Shown here in pieces: positions 33,951 to 44,993 of a stretch of 64,000 bases of DNA. A program made the translations under genes and the position numbers. Position 1 is the first letter of the stretch. Each line of letters begins with the position of its first letter. Source of the DNA: Bigelowiella natans CCMP2755. Lineage: Eukaryota; Cercozoa; Chlorarachniophyceae. The stretch is from NCBI GenBank assembly GCA_000320545.1, contig ADNK01001475.1, positions 1 through 64,000 of the forward strand, in the 5' to 3' direction. Below the pieces are notes generated by a model, which was given only the letters and a program-made list of their open reading frames with translations, made no database searches and had not been told where the DNA came from.

Positions 33951-34532
33951 GTGCACACAGTCGTCATTTGATGGAGTGCACCCTGCACGTCATGCAACTG
34001 TGCGTAGAAACGCACATGCAGTGGTGCACATCACACACATCTAGACATGTCACACAATCACATGCATTACACATGCACAATGTGTCTAGCTATTGTTGCA
34101 CACAATCTGTGCTAGATGTAGCAGCAGATCGATGAGATGGCACATAGGCATGTAATGACGAGAAATATGCCTAGATTCTAGCTAGCTAGCATGCATGTAC
34201 ATGCACACAGCACACATGTTGCGTCTTTTACACACGTTATGCACTTATTTAATGCTGCATCGCAGTCGTGCTATGTTTCCGTCATGTATGTGGAAGCATA
34301 CTGCTATAGGCAGCAGTTTACGTACTTTTCGCCACTAACATATGTTAACTATGACGAGTAGTTTATTATCTCTCGGTATAGCGTCCTCACCATAGAGCAT
34401 TATCGTATATGCCATACTAGCAGGTAAAGTGGTGTCATCTTTTGTTATTATTCCTGCACAATCCACAAATAATTGTACAAGATTAGGCAAATTTATGCGT
34501 TGACACAGCACTGTATCAATATGACTGTTATC
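33951..34532. other. Right edge of the island
   Basis: Rich in acatgca, tctagac and gctagctagcatgc words and without a convincing ORF. After about 34250 the composition returns to that of the AGXT-like gene's neighbourhood. Confidence 0.4.
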
Positions 34533-37042
34533 TTAAAGAGATGATCTAAGAGGATAACCGCCCATTGCAGCTTTGAATACTGAAAGAGCTTTTCCCTTCT
34601 CGATCTTCTTTCCGCACTCAATGAGAGCACCTTCGATAGCCTCAATCACAGTCACCATATGCTGTCGCTTTGGGTCAATTGCACTCAGACCCATATGTCC
34701 AACACGAAAGTAGGTCATTTTGATCTTTTTGTGAAGTCCCCCTGCGAGGATTACACCACGCTTAGAAATTTTAGGGAGTAGAGAAGCCTTCGTCACTCCC
34801 TCTGGAAACTTAATGGCACTTAAAGTATTCGCAGCGTGCTGTATAGCATCAGAACAAATTAAAAGTTAAAAAAACTATCTTTTCTTTAAATCAATTTTAA
34901 ATTTTCTGTAGAAATGGAGGAAGTTTTTCAATGAGGGATTCAGTCAAGAAAAGACAACTGTGATTTTAAAATCTATTCGCTCATAAGCTAGTACTACTAC
35001 TACCAAAAAATCTACTGCTACTACCACCCACCCACCTTTTTGTCAGTAGCTACCAAGCTAAGCCCCATGGAATAGCAAGCAGCTTTGAAAGCTAAACTGG
35101 TTTTGAGATGGCGATCAAATACTTGTTCCATGCCAATATCCAGCAATTTTTTGCATGCCACATAAAGGCCACGGATTAGAGTGACTGCTGGAGTAGCGAA
35201 ATAGGCCGCTTTTCTCTCTTCATATGCTTGCATAATAGGAAGCCTATTCCAACAAACGTTATGAATTAAACCGAACTATCACCATTCACAATATACTCGC
35301 CGCAGAAATGTTGTTGCTCACAGTTCTTATTCGTATTATAGCTGTTTGTACTGACTGACTGACTGCTACCAGTGAGCGGCATTCGCAAAATAGCTGAGTA
35401 TAGGGGTATTGCGACTTTTCACTGCGCGCAGAGCTTTCTGAGAATTAGAGAAAACAAGGAAAAAATCACCACCGTCCTAAATATTCATAACTTCGTTTAC
35501 ATTTTTCATGTACCAGGTATTTCATGATGCAATTTATGATAATGATAATCCTTTCCATGAACCAGATATTTCATATTGCAATTTATATGATGATAATTCG
35601 ATGTTTCAATCTGTTAAAAACGATATGACTACTACTACCTGACTCATAACACAGACCATCAATCCAGGTGGCACACCAAGAGCCTTCTGAGACCCTGTCA
35701 GCGCAGCATCAATGCCCCAGTCATCAAATTGAAGTTCCTGAAAAGGGCCAGTTAGTTAGTCATAGGAGGGGAGAAGATGTGAATGAGAAACAATACTTCT
35801 CATTTTGCATGAAAACAAATGGGACAAGATAAAGAACACATTGTTCTTTGTAGACAAAACTCATTAAACATAATGTCCCAATTACAACTAATTGTAAAGA
35901 TTACTAATGTGTCGTCATAAATGGTTATTGTGTGATTGGATACATTCTATCTTCATTATTTTGTAGAATTACTAGTACCTCAGCAGCAAACGCACAAACG
36001 CCATCAACCGTAACCAAGCACTCAGGTTGTATTTTTTTCACGATCGATGCAAGAGTTTTGATATCGTTCTTTACACCAGTTGAAGTATCAACTTGGGTGA
36101 GACACACGATCTTATACTTTTCCTTTTTAAGAGCAGCTTCCAACATCTTTGGGCACACTGCTGCCCCAACAGGCATTTGAAGGTTTACAACTTGGCCCTT
36201 GTAAGCTTTGATACACATTGCCCAGGAATCACTGGAACACAGAAGGTGAAATTTAGATTGATACGTACTTCTTGGTGACATCATTAAAAGAGAAAGTGAC
36301 TATATCACATGCAAATTAGTAGACACCAAGAGGAAAAACGGTCTGTCTGAATCATAATTAAGTTATAGTTGTAATCTGCACTTCGGTTATCATCTTTTAA
36401 ACACATCTACTACTACCTAAAGTAGCCCGTGTTGCAGATAAGCGCTTTCTCTCCAGGTTCCAAAAGATTACAAGCAACGAAATCCCATCCGAGAGAACCA
36501 CTTCCAGCAATAACGAAGGGCTGTCCGGTGCTGCCAACATAAATCATTAGTCACTAGTGATAGAAAACGGTTAGAGGTATCAATTTCACATTACAGATGG
36601 AAAACTGGGGTACTATTACTAAAAATAAGCATGAAGAGACTAAGAAAACCTCATCACTATTGAGGAACGTGAATTATAAAACGACGAAAGAAACTGGGAG
36701 GAGACTATATCAGATTCACGGGAGCCCCAATATACAGAGGAAGAAGCAAGAATTTTTTCCTCAATATAAAGTGCAAACCAATGTAGAAAGATTTTCTCTC
36801 TGCAAATTTACCTAGTAAGGAAAACTTTTCGCAACATTCCGATCGTGGCCCCGAACTCCTCGATAAAGCTGTAGAATATTTTGTGTAAGTGGCGACTGCA
36901 GAAGAATACTAACCTGCTTTACATCTCAAATAAACCTTGGAGCGACGTGAGAAGGCGAGGCTTCGCCAACCACCTTCAAAACATCCTCGTGGAACTCACA
37001 TGGTCCAGGGATCATCAGCAATTTACCATCGTTTTGGGGCAT
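34533..37042 (-). CDS. AGXT: Alanine-glyoxylate aminotransferase (class V, PLP)
   Basis: PLP enzyme moving the amino group of alanine (or serine) to glyoxylate or pyruvate; in eukaryotes it acts in peroxisomes or mitochondria. Seven in-phase exons: 36936-37042 (ATG at 37042), 36812-36868, 36417-36530, 35979-36231, 35639-35737, 35036-35275, 34533-34838. The predicted product is 391 residues, the usual length. Motifs: LLMIPGPCEFHEDVL at the N-terminus, IGMLRKVFLTSTGQPF, VIAGSGSLGWD, CLVTVDGVCAFAAE (cofactor Asp), GSQKALGVPPGLM with the PLP-binding Lys, LPIMQAYEERKAAYFATPAV, and YFRVGHMG near the end. The C-terminus is YPLRSSL; this is not a strict SKL peroxisomal signal, though RSSL is loosely similar. 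The gene lacks the microsatellites seen in its neighbours. Confidence 0.95.
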
Positions 37043-38156
37043 ATTTTAATAGTGGAGGGGTTTTCCAGCCCTTCTGTTCTTTTTCCAAGAGTTGAAAATT
37101 TTATGCTTTCGTGATCTTTGAATCAACGTCGATCGCTTTCTCTCTTGTGGGAGTGGAGCCAATTGAGTTTTGAGGGGTAAGTGTAGTTTGGGTTGGGTGT
37201 CTTCTTCTCCTTTCTTCACGAAAGACAATTCAATTTAAATATATTGTCAATCGTGTCTCTCTCAATGAAATGATGCCATTTTGGAATATTTTATGCCTGT
37301 TTCATATGTCGTTTTAAACCACTCTGCTTTCGGTAGCGAAGACTCAAAAAAACCATTTTGACTGCAAATACCCAAATTGAGAAGGACAAACCCAACCTGT
37401 TTCGGTCATAAAACAGCACAATTGCTCTTTTGGGAATCAAAACAAGACCTCCTATTACTTCCGAAAAACACCGTATTTGCTGGAAAATAGCACATAATGA
37501 CCCGCTTACGGTTCTTCCCACCGGAAACAAGGAGAAAAGCTTTTTATTGTGTGGATTTACCGTGAGAAATAAAGGGAGAAACCTGTTAAATCTTAGTTAT
37601 AGCGTAAATCTTTTGATAATTTCTCCTTCTCATCATTTAAATGTGCCGTTGTCAGATACATGTATGAATGTAAAAGAAGTGCAAACTCTAGATGAAGAAA
37701 CATCCAATTCGAATTTCCTACGAGTTAGATCTACATGTACATGTAATAATTTCAAAAGGAACAAAAAAGAACTGCGAAAACCCAAAATCTTGTCTTCTAT
37801 TTAGTTCTGATGCGACGAATGTGCAGTTCCTACGAGATGTAAATGGTGACGGTTATAAATGTACGACAACTAATTGTCTTCTTAAATCTGATTTGGTTAC
37901 GTCGTAGTCTACCAGATAAAAATAGAAAATATTCTGATTATTATTTGTGCTTATTTTATTATTAGATCTATTTATCATCATCATCATTCTTCTCCTCTCA
38001 GACTGATTCCGACGATGATGATGATCCTACAAGTAGTCTCTTATTAGTCTAGTCGTCGTACATACAGCTGCATGCACAACATGATCCATCGCCGACAGCA
38101 TCAGACAGTCAAGTCACCCTCTCATCATTTCAATACTCTTCTAAATCGAATTAAGG
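37043..38156. other. Intergenic gap with coding-like minus-strand pieces
   Basis: Between the AGXT-like gene and the UBA gene, which are divergent, so both promoters should be here. Minus-strand pieces with plausible acceptors read QNGFFESSLPKAEWFKTTYE (37262-37361, stop at 37262) and NCTFVASELNRRQDFGFSQF (about 37740-37840). They may be exons of a small minus-strand gene, but I could not connect them. A plus-strand ORF at 37430-37804 covers the same bases. Confidence 0.35.
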
Positions 38157-39166
38157 ATGGCAGATGATGGTCATCATTCTCTGGCTGTTGTCATCAATTT
38201 CGTGTAATGCCACTACTACCGTGCCTGGATACAGTGACAATTTCGCACTGGGTGGGGAACCAACAACACACCATGCCAGTATCACCAGTAGTCATATCGA
38301 AGACAAAACAGATCGAAACCTTGCAACTCTAGTCTCTATGGGTTTTGAGGATACATCGAAGTGTATTAACGCTCTGGAAACATGTGAGAACAATTTACAA
38401 CCAGCTATAAATCTGATGCTAGAGTGGTCTACAGACGAATTGAGAAGAAAGTACCATATCGGAGGAAGGTAGTAGTAGAATATTGGGACTCGTAGTCCAA
38501 GTATACAATATCCTACTATACAACATATTCCTAGTTTTATCTTCGTGTGTTTTGGTTGAAAGGAGGAGAAAAAGTTCATCTGGAGATCGAGATAAAGATT
38601 TTAGGTTTGAACATCATCATCATCATCATCATTATTCGAATTTAGAATTGATGTAGCATAGCACAATGATGAGGATCCTTTGTTCTTGTTTTATGTGACT
38701 AATTACTAACGTATCTCAATAATAATTGTAGGACAAGATTTGGCTTTAGAAGCCCTGATGGCCACGAGCAGTTGCGAACACTTAGAGCAATGGGGTAATC
38801 ACTACTAGTACTACTGCTGGTAGTAGTAATACTTACAAAATATTGAGTTCAGTACGTATATAAACTATTCTTCGTTCAGAGACGTGAGTGTGAGTACACT
38901 ACTACCCAATAAGATGAAAACTACTCACCTACTTGCCACTACTTCAGATTCCTCGACGTCAATGCGAACTTCGAAGCGTTAAAAACCGCGGAGGTGTTGT
39001 TCATCGTGTTCATCATTTAGTATTAGTATTAGTATTAGTAGTATTAGTATTAGTAGTAGTAGTAAATTTAGCTTCCTAACCTAATCCAACTCTAATAACC
39101 CTGTACACCCTCCCCCCTCTCATCTATTAGGGAAATTTCGAGCTAGCTGTCAATAAACTCGTGTAA
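38157..39166 (+). CDS. Small protein with two UBA domains
   Basis: Six in-phase exons: 38157-38203, 38235-38468, 38563-38604, 38732-38794, 38948-38993, 39131-39166, for about 155 residues starting MADDGHHSLAVVINFVDNF. UBA domain 1 reads LATLVSMGFEDTSKCINALE then TCENNLQPAINLMLE; UBA domain 2 at the C-terminus reads LRTLRAMGFLDVNANFEALK then TAEGNFELAVNKLV. Each shows the MGF loop and the C-terminal helix typical of ubiquitin-binding UBA folds; the second resembles the ubiquilin UBA. The first intron (38204-38234) is only 31 nt. A splice donor-like GT|gtaaga overlaps the stop, so a longer form cannot be excluded. The likely role is as a ubiquitin-binding adaptor, shown by family only. Confidence 0.8.
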
Positions 39167-39491
39167 GAATAATGAGTAAATGAATAACAAGCAACAAATT
39201 GTCATGTGTGCAATGAAAAGTTCTGTAATATAATTGTGATCTTCGTGACCATGGTCATAATCATCATCATTATCGTTATGATTCGGTAGATCTGATAGAC
39301 GAAGAGAGGACGCTATGCTTCATATGTCAAACCTTGGTACTTCTCTGCTGCTGCTGCTGCTGCTACTACTACTACTACTACTTCTACTACTTCTACTACT
39401 ACTTACATCAACACTTACTGCTACTTACTAAGCTTCCTTGCACTCCAGCTGCTGTTGCCCATGCGTTTGCATTAGCAGTAGCAATAGAAGG

Positions 39492-39522
<31 letters not shown>

Positions 39523-39694
39523 AGAGAAGTAGCAATATACGCCGAGAAGACGACACTATTATTCTTTTAGTAAATGCACACATCTTTTAACACAAGAATA
39601 ATATGCTATTTTGCTCACGGTAGTATGCATTGTTTTGTTGGTTCCGTAGTAGTAGTAAGATCATATGTTGTTGTTTTCATAAACATCATTTTAG
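39167..39694. other. Gap with repeats, possible 5' exons of the next gene
   Basis: Contains (TAG)n and (CTG/CTA)n runs. A segment at 39289-39334 ending at a gtactt donor, and one at 39431-39530 (LPCTPAAVAHAFALAVAIEG then Glu run), could be 5' exons of the gene at 39706, but phases do not fit well. Confidence 0.35.
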
Positions 39695-39705
39695 AAATAG
39701 AAGGA

Positions 39706-40161
39706 ATGAGGTATACACCTGAGAGGGAGAAACAGGTCCTGGTTATAGTAGCAGTGGTAGCAGTGGTAGTAGTGGTAGTAGTAGTAGTAGTAGTAGTAGT
39801 AGTTGTAGTAGTAGTAGTAGTAGAAGAAGAAGTAGTAGTAGTAGTAGTAGTAGAACAACATGTTGTAGTTGTAGTACTCAGTTGTCCCACGATGCTAACC
39901 TCATAATAATGAAATTCTGCTGTATGAACGTAGTACACACACATATCATACTTTGTATTTTGCGTGCATACGATAAACAAATAATAGTGCCTTTGATAGT
40001 AGTTGTGTGTATTATTATAATAATATAACTCTTTCATATGTAAGATGAAGAAACTACTGGCTATACGTCGAGAAAGAGAAAGAGAAAGGTGTGGTTGAGC
40101 TGTTAGCTAGCTAGTAGTAAGAGAAGGGATGATGATGATGGTCATGATGATTATGATGATT

Positions 40162-40193
<32 letters not shown>

Positions 40194-40332
40194 AATAAAT
40201 ACACTGTGTTAAATTAATTAAGAAAATTGTGATAGATGGTAGTAGTGAGTGGTTTGGGTGAGTGGATACCTCTTAATGTCATGATCATCAAATATGCAGT
40301 AGTAGTAGTAATGTCATGATCATCAAATATGC

Positions 40333-40367
<35 letters not shown>

Positions 40368-40439
40368 ATATTGAGAGATGATTATTTTATGTTTCACAAT
40401 ACTGTATCATCATCATCATCATCATCATCATCGTCAAAT

Positions 40440-40477
<38 letters not shown>

Positions 40478-40852
40478 AGTAAGTAATAACAACAACAGGA
40501 GGAGTCAGTCGTCAATTTTGGCCTCCTCATCATCATTGTAATCATCATCATAATCATTATCACCATCATCATAGATTCAAGAGGCAAGAAGCAAGAGAAG
40601 CAAGATTGAAAAGGTACTACGAGTAGATAAGTAGCTAAAATGGATTGCACTATTACTGGGTGCTGCTAATATTTTTATTAAGGATGATGATGATGATGAT
40701 AATGATGCTATTATTTTCTCTCTCATCACTATTTTGGTGTTTAGTCGTCTATCAAGAGATAACAAGCATTAAGAATATATTATTTTATTGTTTTATTATC
40801 GAGGGATAGCAGCTTCAACATGTCCTTTTTCTTCCTGAGCATCACCTACAAT

Positions 40853-40884
<32 letters not shown>

Positions 40885-40995
40885 ATTTGATTTATCATCT
40901 TTTCTTCCTCAACATCACCTACAATTACTACTACTACTACTACTACTACTACTAATTTGATTTATCATCTTTTCTTCCTCAACATCACCTACAAT

Positions 40996-41033
<38 letters not shown>

Positions 41034-41525
41034 ACTACTACTACTAATTTGATTTTTCATCAATACTAGAGGAAGAGAGGAAGTTAGACGTAACATGACA
41101 AATCTGATATCTCAACTAGAAGAAGAAAAGGTAGTAGGGTTACTATTGTTAGCTACTACTGTGAGTTGTGGTTAAGAGGCTGACGACTACAATAATGCGG
41201 AGTAGTTTGAAGAGTTCATTCTTCCGATAAGATCTCTCTTCAATTCCTAACCTTTCTTTCCTTTACAAATATGATCAAATTGACCTCTCCTGTTTACATT
41301 TGTTGGTGGTATTTCGCATTTGTCGTTTGTAGGACAGTCGACTCACCGCTCCTTTCCTCCTCATCCTCCTCTTCCTCCTCCTCCTCCTTCTTCTTCTTCT
41401 ACTACTACTACTACAACTACAACCACTCGTTGTTCTTCTAAATACTACAGAAATTAGCAGTGTCTTGGGAGAATTTCACTTTGGCTGAAATGCTGCGGAG
41501 ACGTATACACATCCTCAAGCATCGG

Positions 41526-41557
<32 letters not shown>

Positions 41558-41747
41558 CTCTAAGATGATGTTATGGTAGTGTGATTGTATGAAGAGAAAG
41601 AACAAGTTGTGGATGATAATAGCTAACAACGATGATGATTTTTATGGATCAAGTAGTATTGCTCTATCATAATGGAATCACCGAAGACAGAAGATATTCA
41701 TTTACTATACATACGATATATATTGGGATTCATAAACCTACGCACAC

Positions 41748-41784
<37 letters not shown>

Positions 41785-42363
41785 TACTTGGGACGGTAAG
41801 ATGCCTTTGTTGTTTCATAAAATATCATTATTCTCTTGTCCTCCATTTATTTATGCCTTTGTTGTTTCATAAAATATCATTATATTCTCTTGTCCTCCAT
41901 TTATTCGTTTTTTAGCTTTTCATAACCCTAACCCTAAACCCCCCCCCCCCCTCTCTTTCTCTTTCCTTACCTTACCTCAGGTTAGATCCGAAAAACTTCG
42001 ATGCTAATGTAGATGCCGTTGTAATGAGGAAGGAGGTTGGATACCATAGAGGAAGAAGAAGAAGAAGAAGAAGAAGAAGAAGAAGAAGAAAACAACCACC
42101 AACAAGGAGAATAGAAGATTGAGATAGCTTGATACTGATAATTAATTAAGTAGTAATAATCTATTGAATTTGATGTTGTTGCCCATTAGATAGATATGCT
42201 AGCAAGGGACGAAGTTGCTTTAAGATTTTTCCAAACACTAATGGTAACAACGGCAGCAGATATCATGAGAAATCTATTTATTTATTACTTTCTCATGGGT
42301 CAATATGCCATTTATTGCCAATAAGGATTGATATGATTTCTCTGTGATGAAATGCGCAGCAGC

Positions 42364-42394
<31 letters not shown>

Positions 42395-42536
42395 CTAATA
42401 ATAATAGAAGTAAATTACATTTACAATCTCTTCCCGCCTGATATATAATTCGTGTAGCGTAAAGTGCCTTCACTTTAGACGAAGATACTAGTAATCATGA
42501 TTATTACTGGATAAGTAACGACATCAAAGTATCATC

Positions 42537-42569
<33 letters not shown>

Positions 42570-42732
42570 TACATGAGAATACTCATCATTGATACTACAA
42601 CTACTACTACTACTACTACTACTTCTTCTACTACCTTCATTTTAGGCATCGTTTGGAAAACATCTTTTAATACACGACTCCTCATTGATAATACCTCTAT
42701 ACACGTTACCATTATGCCTTAAGCCTATCTCA

Positions 42733-42765
<33 letters not shown>

Positions 42766-43048
42766 AAGAAGAAGTGGTAGTAAACGTAATAATAGTAGTA
42801 AGAAGAGTAATAATAATAAGCAGGTTGAGACTATGATGAAGAAATAACATCATTTAAATAAGTAGTAGTAGTACCTCCTTGCATTTATTAGTCAATTTTC
42901 AGTATGATCATGATAATTCATTCCTCCTTGCAGCTCACATAATATCATCTCACATAGTAGTAGTGTGCTTCCTATTATATGTTGTTCTGAAATGTATGTA
43001 TGTATGTATGTACGTAGTACTGCTGAATAGACATTGAGAACTATAACT

Positions 43049-43095
<47 letters not shown>

Positions 43096-44434
43096 ATAAG
43101 CACATCTATTAGTGTATATTTATGCACAACAGCTAGGGAGAGATATCGTATTAGTTGTTGTTATTGTTGGATATGATAGTAATAATGATGATAATAATGA
43201 TAATAATAATATAAGGCTGCTGGCGGACAATCCCGGTATTTTGGCAAACGAAGAAAAGTTTTATAGCACTATTCGTGAAGCATTAAAAGCTGCAACAATA
43301 GTACCACAGCATAGAGGCAGCATACAAAAAACCACAGCAAAGGAAGAAATTGATGAGGCGGACCAATATGAAGAAAATAAAGGAAAATCTAATGAATCGT
43401 CGTCATCGCCGTCGTTAAGGGGGAGGGGAAAGAGTGATGAGGTTATTGAAAATACACTACCACTCATTCATTATCGATATATTTATTGTTTTCCCTACAA
43501 TTGTTGTTGGGATCATTGGCTATGAGGGCTATTCCTGATAACTGCTACTCTACCTACCACACTATCCATGCTCATGATTGATAATACTGGGAGGAGAGGG
43601 GGGGGGGGAGTTCCTTCATTCTTATTGTGATGTCCTTGCTATCACCCATACTAACATTTTAATATTCTTAAAACATCTAGTAATATACCTCTTGTTTTCA
43701 TCATCTTTCCTATTGACGACTACCTGTGACAATTGTATTTATTAATTGTCATCATCATCATCATCGGTTGTGTGTATGATTAACATATTGTATTATACAA
43801 CAAATATCACAACAGGAAGTAGTTTTTGATGCTGTAGAGGCCTCTCGTTTGGCGCTTCTAGAAAACTATGCGTACATTCGTGGTAATAAGTAGGAAGTAA
43901 CAAATATAGTCGGTAGTTCTTTCTTTATCTGGGTTTCTTCTGTTTGATTGATTGTGTTATAATATCATATATTTCTATGTGAATAATAATCATAGTAGTC
44001 ACTATGGCTGTTTATATGATATACAATATGACTTTTACAACGGTGATTAATATGAAAAAAGAAAAGGGGAGGGGATTACTCATAGAGACTACTTTCTTGA
44101 AAAACAGTAGTAGGAAAACGAAGAAAAGTAGAGATTAGCTTGATTAGTCTCATCTTGTTGTAAAATATTGCTACTACTTCTTCTTATATATGTCCTATGA
44201 ACTCTGTCTTTTCTGTGGTGTATTTATCTATCACTATCACTTCTGACAATATAAAAGTACAATAGGCAGTAGCTGCAACAACACAGTTGGAACATAACTA
44301 TCTACAAGTTGTCATTCTCATCATCATCATCATCATCATCATTCTTATCAGGCAATGCTTTAGCTTTCGCTAGGAAGGAGATTGAAGAAGACCTTCACGT
44401 ACGGAGAAGAAGAACAAGAAGACAAATGGTGTGA
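39706..44434 (+). CDS. Multi-exon gene of unknown family, charged helical protein
   Basis: A chain of eleven phase-consistent exons: 39706-39735 (MRYTPEREKQ), 40045-40088, 40575-40613, 41070-41130, 41451-41524, 41981-42035, 42190-42243, 42646-42704, 43216-43441, 43816-43882 and 44352-44434 (stop TGA). The N-terminal part is a Glu/Arg-rich helix (MKKLLAIRRERERERFKR, then EAREARLKRGREEVRR), likely coiled coil. Then come LAVSWENFTLAEMLRRRIHI, KNFDANVDAVVMRKEIDMLA, LLADNPGILANEEKFYSTIR and VVFDAVEASRLALLENYAYI, ending EDLHVRRRRTRRQMV. No domain was recognised. An exon further upstream may exist (an acceptor at 39693-39694 precedes the Met). It sits between the UBA and ABC-F genes, all on the plus strand. 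Phase agreement across ten introns makes it a real gene. Confidence 0.7.
40850..41046. repeat. Three-copy minisatellite in an intron
   Basis: Unit of about 63 bp: ttatcatcttttcttcctcaa, then catcacctacaatt and an (ACT)n run. Three copies, the last with a longer ACT run. The upstream word ctttttcttcctgagcatcac at 40822 is a partial older copy. A similar duplicated unit with atgtcatgatcatcaaatatgcag lies at 40275-40367. Confidence 0.85.
41793..41905. repeat. 58-bp tandem duplication, then a telomere-like word
   Basis: Two copies of atgcctttgttgtttcataaa followed by atatcattat and ctcttgtcctccatttatt. Immediately after, at 41925-41952, stands taaccctaaccctaaa followed by a run of about 12 C, the only clear CCCTAA doublet in the window. 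Confidence 0.8.
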
Positions 44435-44739
44435 TGTTCCTGCACCAGCATCAGCACCAGAAGATATAAGAGAATAATACTATGAGCGTTGCATTGTTTG
44501 CTACTACCATTATCTTCCATTTATTACTACTTCTTAATTTACACCACCACCACCAGACCCCTTTTGTCATCATCGATGGACTCTTACGATTCTATTCTAC
44601 ACGAACGTTATTAGCACATGTCGTCGTGATACTTCTTCTTCTTCTTCCTTTTCTATGTTATTGGTGATGTAAGAGTGGGGAGCATTATGATCCAACAACA
44701 GCATCTGAGAGAGAGCTGGTAGCATTGGTACTACACTAA

Positions 44740-44777
<38 letters not shown>

Positions 44778-44993
44778 TAGTCAGTACTCCTTGATGATTC
44801 TCGCTATTACTCCTTCCAATATAATTCTATACAACTATCTACAGCTTTGTACTTTCTTTGACCTCCTTTAACCCTCCAAGTACCTTCTAATTATATATTC
44901 TTTGATATGCTCCAATCATATGCCACAGTGATCAATTCATCGTAATCGATCGATCAGCAGATATATCATCATATAACTGAATAATTGATCATT
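44435..44993. other. Gap before the ABC-F gene
   Basis: Holds an ORF shadow (44482-44667) and a (CTA)n run at 44745-44775. Two palindromic words, atcgatcgat at about 44946-44955 and gatatatc nearby, precede the chosen ATG at 44994. No promoter motif is certain. Confidence 0.35.

Noticed and set aside
39574-40037. ORFs of Val or Thr runs on both strands
   Set aside because: They are direct translations of a (TAG)n/(CTA)n tract.
41925-41952. Telomere-like taaccctaaccctaaa
   Set aside because: Only two units, inside an intron and followed by a C run; too short to call a telomeric relic.
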